A program made the position numbers and the translations under genes. A stretch of DNA of 7,793 nt from Candidatus Eiseniibacteriota bacterium (lineage in GTDB: Bacteria > Eisenbacteria > RBG-16-71-46): positions 4,036-11,828 of the forward strand of contig VBPB01000023.1 in assembly GCA_005893365.1 (NCBI GenBank). The letters run 5' to 3'. Shown here one piece after another: positions 5,381 through 7,793 of the stretch. Under the pieces are notes generated by a model. It was not told where the DNA came from, did not search any database, and worked only from the letters and a program-made list of their open reading frames with translations. Every line of letters begins with the position of its first letter. Position 1 is the stretch's first letter.

Positions 5381-6828
5381 GCCAGCGTCCCGCCCACGGT
5401 CATCTCGGTGAACCGCACCGTGGGCTGGCCGACGCCGACCGGCGACCACTGGCCGTCCTTGCCGCACGAGCCGGTCGTCCCATTGATGCTCAGGTCGTCG
5501 GCCACACCGTCGATCTTGAGCATGGCGTCGTTGCCGTTGCCGGTGAGCGTGGCGTTGCGCACCGGCCAGGTCAGCCGGCCGTCCTCGATCTGGTAGGCCT
5601 CGGTGACCTGGAACGAGAAGTTGCCGTCGGCCGGGCTTACCGAACCGCCGCCCAGGCTCTTGCAGTAGAGGCCGCGCTTGACCGATGCCAGCAGGGCTTG
5701 GGGCGCCTCGCGGCCCGCCTCGATGTAGGTGTTGGTCATCCGGCACAGCGGGAAGTGGCGGTACGAGGACCGCCGGCCGTTCCCGGTCGGCCGGTGGCCG
5801 GTGAGCCGCGCGTTGAGCCAGTCCCAGAGGTAGCCGGTGAGGATGCCGTCCTCGACCAGCGTGGTGCGCTGCGCCGGGGTGCCCTCGTCGTCGACGCGGA
5901 ACGAGCCGCGGCTGTGGGGCACGATGCCGCTGTCGACGATGGTGACCCCGCGGGCCGCCACCCGCTGTCCCAGCTGCGAGGCGCGGATGGAGGTCTCGCG
6001 GCGGATGGTGTCGCCCTCCATGCCGTGGCCGAAGCACTCGTGCACCAGCACCCCGCCCCAGCCCGGACCCACGATCACCGGGTAGGCGCCGGCCTCGGGC
6101 TCGCGCGCGCCGAGCAGCGTCACGGCGATGCCCGCCGACTCGCGCGCGATGGCCTCCGGGGTCCGCTCGCGCTCGAAGTAGCCCGCCTCGACGCAGCCGC
6201 CGCCCGAGGCGAAGCCCTGTTGGCGCTGGTCGCCGGCCAGGGCGAGCGCCACCACGGCGAGGCGCGTCCGATACTGGCGGTCCTCGGCCCACCGGCCCTC
6301 GCTGTTGGCGACCACGAAGCGCTTGCTCGCGTCCACGAGCGTGACCGTGACCTCGTGGATGCGCCCGTCGTGGGCGCGCGCCGCGTCGTTGGCGCGGCGG
6401 CACAGCGCCACCTTGCCCGCCTCGTCGAGCGCGATGGGCGCGGGCCGCTCGAGCCGGAACGGCGCCGGCGCGTCCACGACGCGGAACGCGCGCGGGCCTT
6501 GGTCGCCGCGGGCGGCCGACGCGCCGTCACGCGCGATGCGGGCCGCGACCCGTGCCGCCTCGCGCAGCGCCTCGGGCGAGAAGCCGTCGGCGTAGGCATA
6601 GCCGGTCTGGTCACCGCGCACCGCGCGCACGCCCACGCCTTCGAGCACCGCGTACTCCGAGGTGCGCACGCGATCCTCCTCCAGCGTGAAGCCGGATCGT
6701 ACCGTGTGCTCGCCGTAGACCTCGGCGAACTCGGCACCGCCCGCCAAGCCCAGGCTCAGCAGCTCATCCACGAGCCCGCGGTCGAGCAGCCGCGAGAGGT
6801 CGGGTTCGGCGTCGGGGAGGAGGGCCAT
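5377..6828 (-). CDS. tldD: TldD-type metalloprotease subunit
   Basis: A 483-residue protein, close to the 481 of E. coli TldD, forming the catalytic half of the TldD-TldE protease. The zinc motif HECFGH (His263, Glu264, His268) sits in VLVHECFGHGMEGD, and the conserved GSCGKDGQWSPVGVGQP near the end places the presumed third ligand Cys at about 455. The N-terminal region GAEFAEVYGEHTVRSGF (31-47) and the central GTPAQRTTLVEDG also fit the family. The ATG at 6826-6828 was chosen because it gives the family length. The frame remains open upstream to 7002, but that part is low-complexity and unlike TldD; a GTG five codons upstream is an alternative. It is cytoplasmic in known members. The tldE gene follows with a 4-nt overlap. 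No precursor peptide or toxin gene is nearby, so the substrate cannot be read from context. Confidence 0.95.
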   Translation of the reverse strand: MALLPDAEPDLSRLLDRGLVDELLSLGLAGGAEFAEVYGEHTVRSGFTLEEDRVRTSEYAVLEGVGVRAVRGDQTGYAYADGFSPEALREAARVAARIARDGASAARGDQGPRAFRVVDAPAPFRLERPAPIALDEAGKVALCRRANDAARAHDGRIHEVTVTLVDASKRFVVANSEGRWAEDRQYRTRLAVVALALAGDQRQQGFASGGGCVEAGYFERERTPEAIARESAGIAVTLLGAREPEAGAYPVIVGPGWGGVLVHECFGHGMEGDTIRRETSIRASQLGQRVAARGVTIVDSGIVPHSRGSFRVDDEGTPAQRTTLVEDGILTGYLWDWLNARLTGHRPTGNGRRSSYRHFPLCRMTNTYIEAGREAPQALLASVKRGLYCKSLGGGSVSPADGNFSFQVTEAYQIEDGRLTWPVRNATLTGNGNDAMLKIDGVADDLSINGTTGSCGKDGQWSPVGVGQPTVRFTEMTVGGTLA

Positions 6829-7028
6829 GGGCGGTGCCACTTCGAGGCCGGACGAAGAATCGGTCGAGGAACGCGCGACACCTTGCGACAACCCACCACC
6901 GTCGTCAAACCCGACGGGAGCCCCTGGCCCGCGTGCCCGCTCCCGTGCCCCGGCAAGGCCCTTTGGTGGTGTTTCTTTCCCTGCGCTATCCTCCCCGCTC
7001 ACTTGCGAGCCGCTGTGGAGCGATCGAG
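6829..7028. promoter_or_regulatory. Divergent promoter region for tldD and the HMA gene
   Basis: This 200-bp spacer lies between divergent starts. Rightward, TTGGTG (6963-6968) and TATCCT (6987-6992) are 18 bp apart and form a weak sigma-70-like pair about 36 bases ahead of the ATG; GGAG at 7017-7020 is a good ribosome binding site 8 nt from ATG 7029. Leftward, TTGACG (reverse complement of 6903-6908) resembles a -35 box but has no good -10 partner. No operator or metal-regulator palindrome stands out. Confidence 0.35.
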
Positions 7029-7376
7029 ATGAAACGTGACCCCCTGAACCTCGTGGCGCTGATCGCCGGCCTGCTCGTTCTCGCCGTCGCCGGCCCGCTC
7101 ATCGCCCGGCAGCTGCGCAGCCTCCCGCGCCACGCCCTCGCCGCCCGTGCCGGCGAGCGCGCGGTCACGCTCGAGGTCGGCGGCATGACCTGCTCCGCGT
7201 GCGCGGCCTCGATCCGGTCGAGCCTGACCCAGCTCCCCGGGGTCTCGACCGTCTCGGTCCAGCTCGAGCAGCGGCGGGCCTACATCCTGTGCGACCCCAC
7301 GGTCGCCGACACCGCGTTGGTCGCGGCGGTGCATCGCGCCGGCCCCGGGTTCCTCGCGGCCGTCGCCGCGCGGTGA
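7029..7376 (+). CDS. Membrane-anchored heavy-metal-associated (HMA) domain protein
   Basis: A 115-residue protein. A short basic start is followed by one hydrophobic helix (about 6-26, LNLVALIAGLLVLAVAG), which is either an anchor or an uncleaved signal. An HMA/ferredoxin-like metal-binding domain occupies about 45-115. The metal site is GMTCSAC with Cys55 and Cys58, the GMxCxxC motif of copper and mercury chaperones such as CopZ and MerP. ASIRSSLTQLPGVSTVSVQLEQ matches the following helix and strand. The ATG at 7029 has GGAG 8 nt upstream. The domain probably faces the periplasm and binds a soft metal or, if co-opted, passes it on. No metal ATPase, mer or cop gene is visible. The stop overlaps the start of the next gene (GTGA, 7373-7376), so the two are likely one operon. 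Which metal it binds cannot be told from sequence. Confidence 0.85.
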   Translation: MKRDPLNLVALIAGLLVLAVAGPLIARQLRSLPRHALAARAGERAVTLEVGGMTCSACAASIRSSLTQLPGVSTVSVQLEQRRAYILCDPTVADTALVAAVHRAGPGFLAAVAAR

Positions 7377-7793
7377 GGCGAACGGCGCGAGCCGCGTCGC
7401 TCTCGCTCCTCGCGGCGCTCGCGCTGGCCGCGGTCACCACCCCGCCCGCCACCGCCCAATCGCCGCCCGCGCTGGAGCCACCCAAGGCGGCCCTCGCGCG
7501 CCTCGATTCGCTCCAGCGGATGGTGCAGGAGGAGGAGACCCGGGTTCAGCACGCCTCCGGCGTCGAGGCCAACTGGGATCGGCTCGCCCGCGCGTGGTTC
7601 CAGGTCGGGGATCACGCACGCGCCGCGGCCTCCCTCGGCCGCGCGCGTGCCCTCGGGGGTCGCGAGGAGGACACGGCCCTGCTCTCGGGCCGGGTCGCGC
7701 GCAGCGAGGGCCGCTTCAACGAGGCCATCGCCGCGCTCGAGCGCGCGGCGCGCCTGGCGCCGGACGACTGGCAGGTGCACGAGGATCTGGGGC
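7373..7793 (+). CDS. Exported TPR-repeat protein, 3'-truncated by window edge
   Basis: An open frame runs from GTG 7373 to the window end without a stop (140 codons). GTG overlaps the TGA of the HMA gene. The N-terminus is a clear signal peptide: MRRTARAAS, then a hydrophobic Leu/Ala core, with a probable cleavage after ATA (26-28) before QS. A short Gln/Glu-rich helix follows (about 40-60). Then come tetratricopeptide-type helix pairs: WDRLARAWFQVGDHARAAASLGRA (about 68-91) and a clearer one, LLSGRVARSEGRFNEAIAALERAARLAPDD (about 103-132), with the usual G, A and P positions. The protein is thus exported or periplasmic and probably scaffolds another protein. What follows the repeats is outside the window. 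Co-translation with the HMA gene suggests a joint envelope role, which is inference. Confidence 0.8.
   Translation, partial: MRRTARAASLSLLAALALAAVTTPPATAQSPPALEPPKAALARLDSLQRMVQEEETRVQHASGVEANWDRLARAWFQVGDHARAAASLGRARALGGREEDTALLSGRVARSEGRFNEAIAALERAARLAPDDWQVHEDLG

Noticed and set aside
4049..5596. 515-codon open frame on the plus strand
   Set aside because: It is antisense to tldE and the end of tldD; the composition is that of reversed GC-rich codons.
5381..6403. N-terminal extension of TldE
   Set aside because: It lies in another frame over tldD, and the ATG at 5380 gives the normal length of the family.
5698..7032. 444-codon open frame on the plus strand
   Set aside because: It is antisense to tldD and runs into the HMA start; no recognisable domain.
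1..7793. CRISPR array, rRNA, prophage genes or riboswitch
   Set aside because: No regularly spaced direct repeats, rRNA-like stretches, phage-type genes or recognisable riboswitch cores were seen.

Overview
The window is very GC-rich (about 70% by eye, with strong G/C at third codon positions). It carries dense bacterial genes with short spacers and several ATGA-type overlaps. A lipoprotein, a twin-arginine-type signal and an exported TPR protein suggest a Gram-negative-like bacterium. The sequence does not fix the phylum. A high-GC environmental lineage, such as those known mainly from soil or groundwater metagenomes, would fit, but that is inference.

Layout: (1) 2-958 (+) is the 3' part of a membrane sensor histidine kinase. 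It overlaps by 4 nt with (2) 955-1482 (+), a small lipoprotein. (3) 1479-1817 is a non-coding convergent junction with two different MITE-like inverted-repeat elements, each bounded by CTAG. (4) 1814-2320 (-) is a Mut7-C/zinc-ribbon protein with altered acidic residues. (5) 2505-3704 (+) is an Acg-like nitroreductase-fold protein with a Tat-type N-terminus. (6) 3705-3988 is a hairpin-rich spacer with no clear gene. (7) 3989-5380 (-) and 5377-6828 (-) form a tldE(pmbA)-tldD pair, transcribed tldD first. (8) 6829-7028 is a divergent promoter region. (9) 7029-7376 (+) is a membrane-anchored HMA metal-binding protein, overlapping (10) 7373-7793 (+), the start of an exported TPR protein cut by the window end.

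Functional groups: the kinase and lipoprotein look translationally coupled and may act together at the envelope. TldD and TldE form a known heterodimeric metalloprotease that cleaves unfolded or modified peptides. HMA and TPR form a second coupled envelope pair. Nothing visible links the groups into one pathway, and no RiPP precursor, toxin, phage gene or CRISPR array was found.

The most notable signal is the junction at 1479-1817. Two unrelated-looking miniature elements sit at CTAG sites that coincide with the TAG stop codons of the two convergent genes. Each insertion leaves its coding frame intact.
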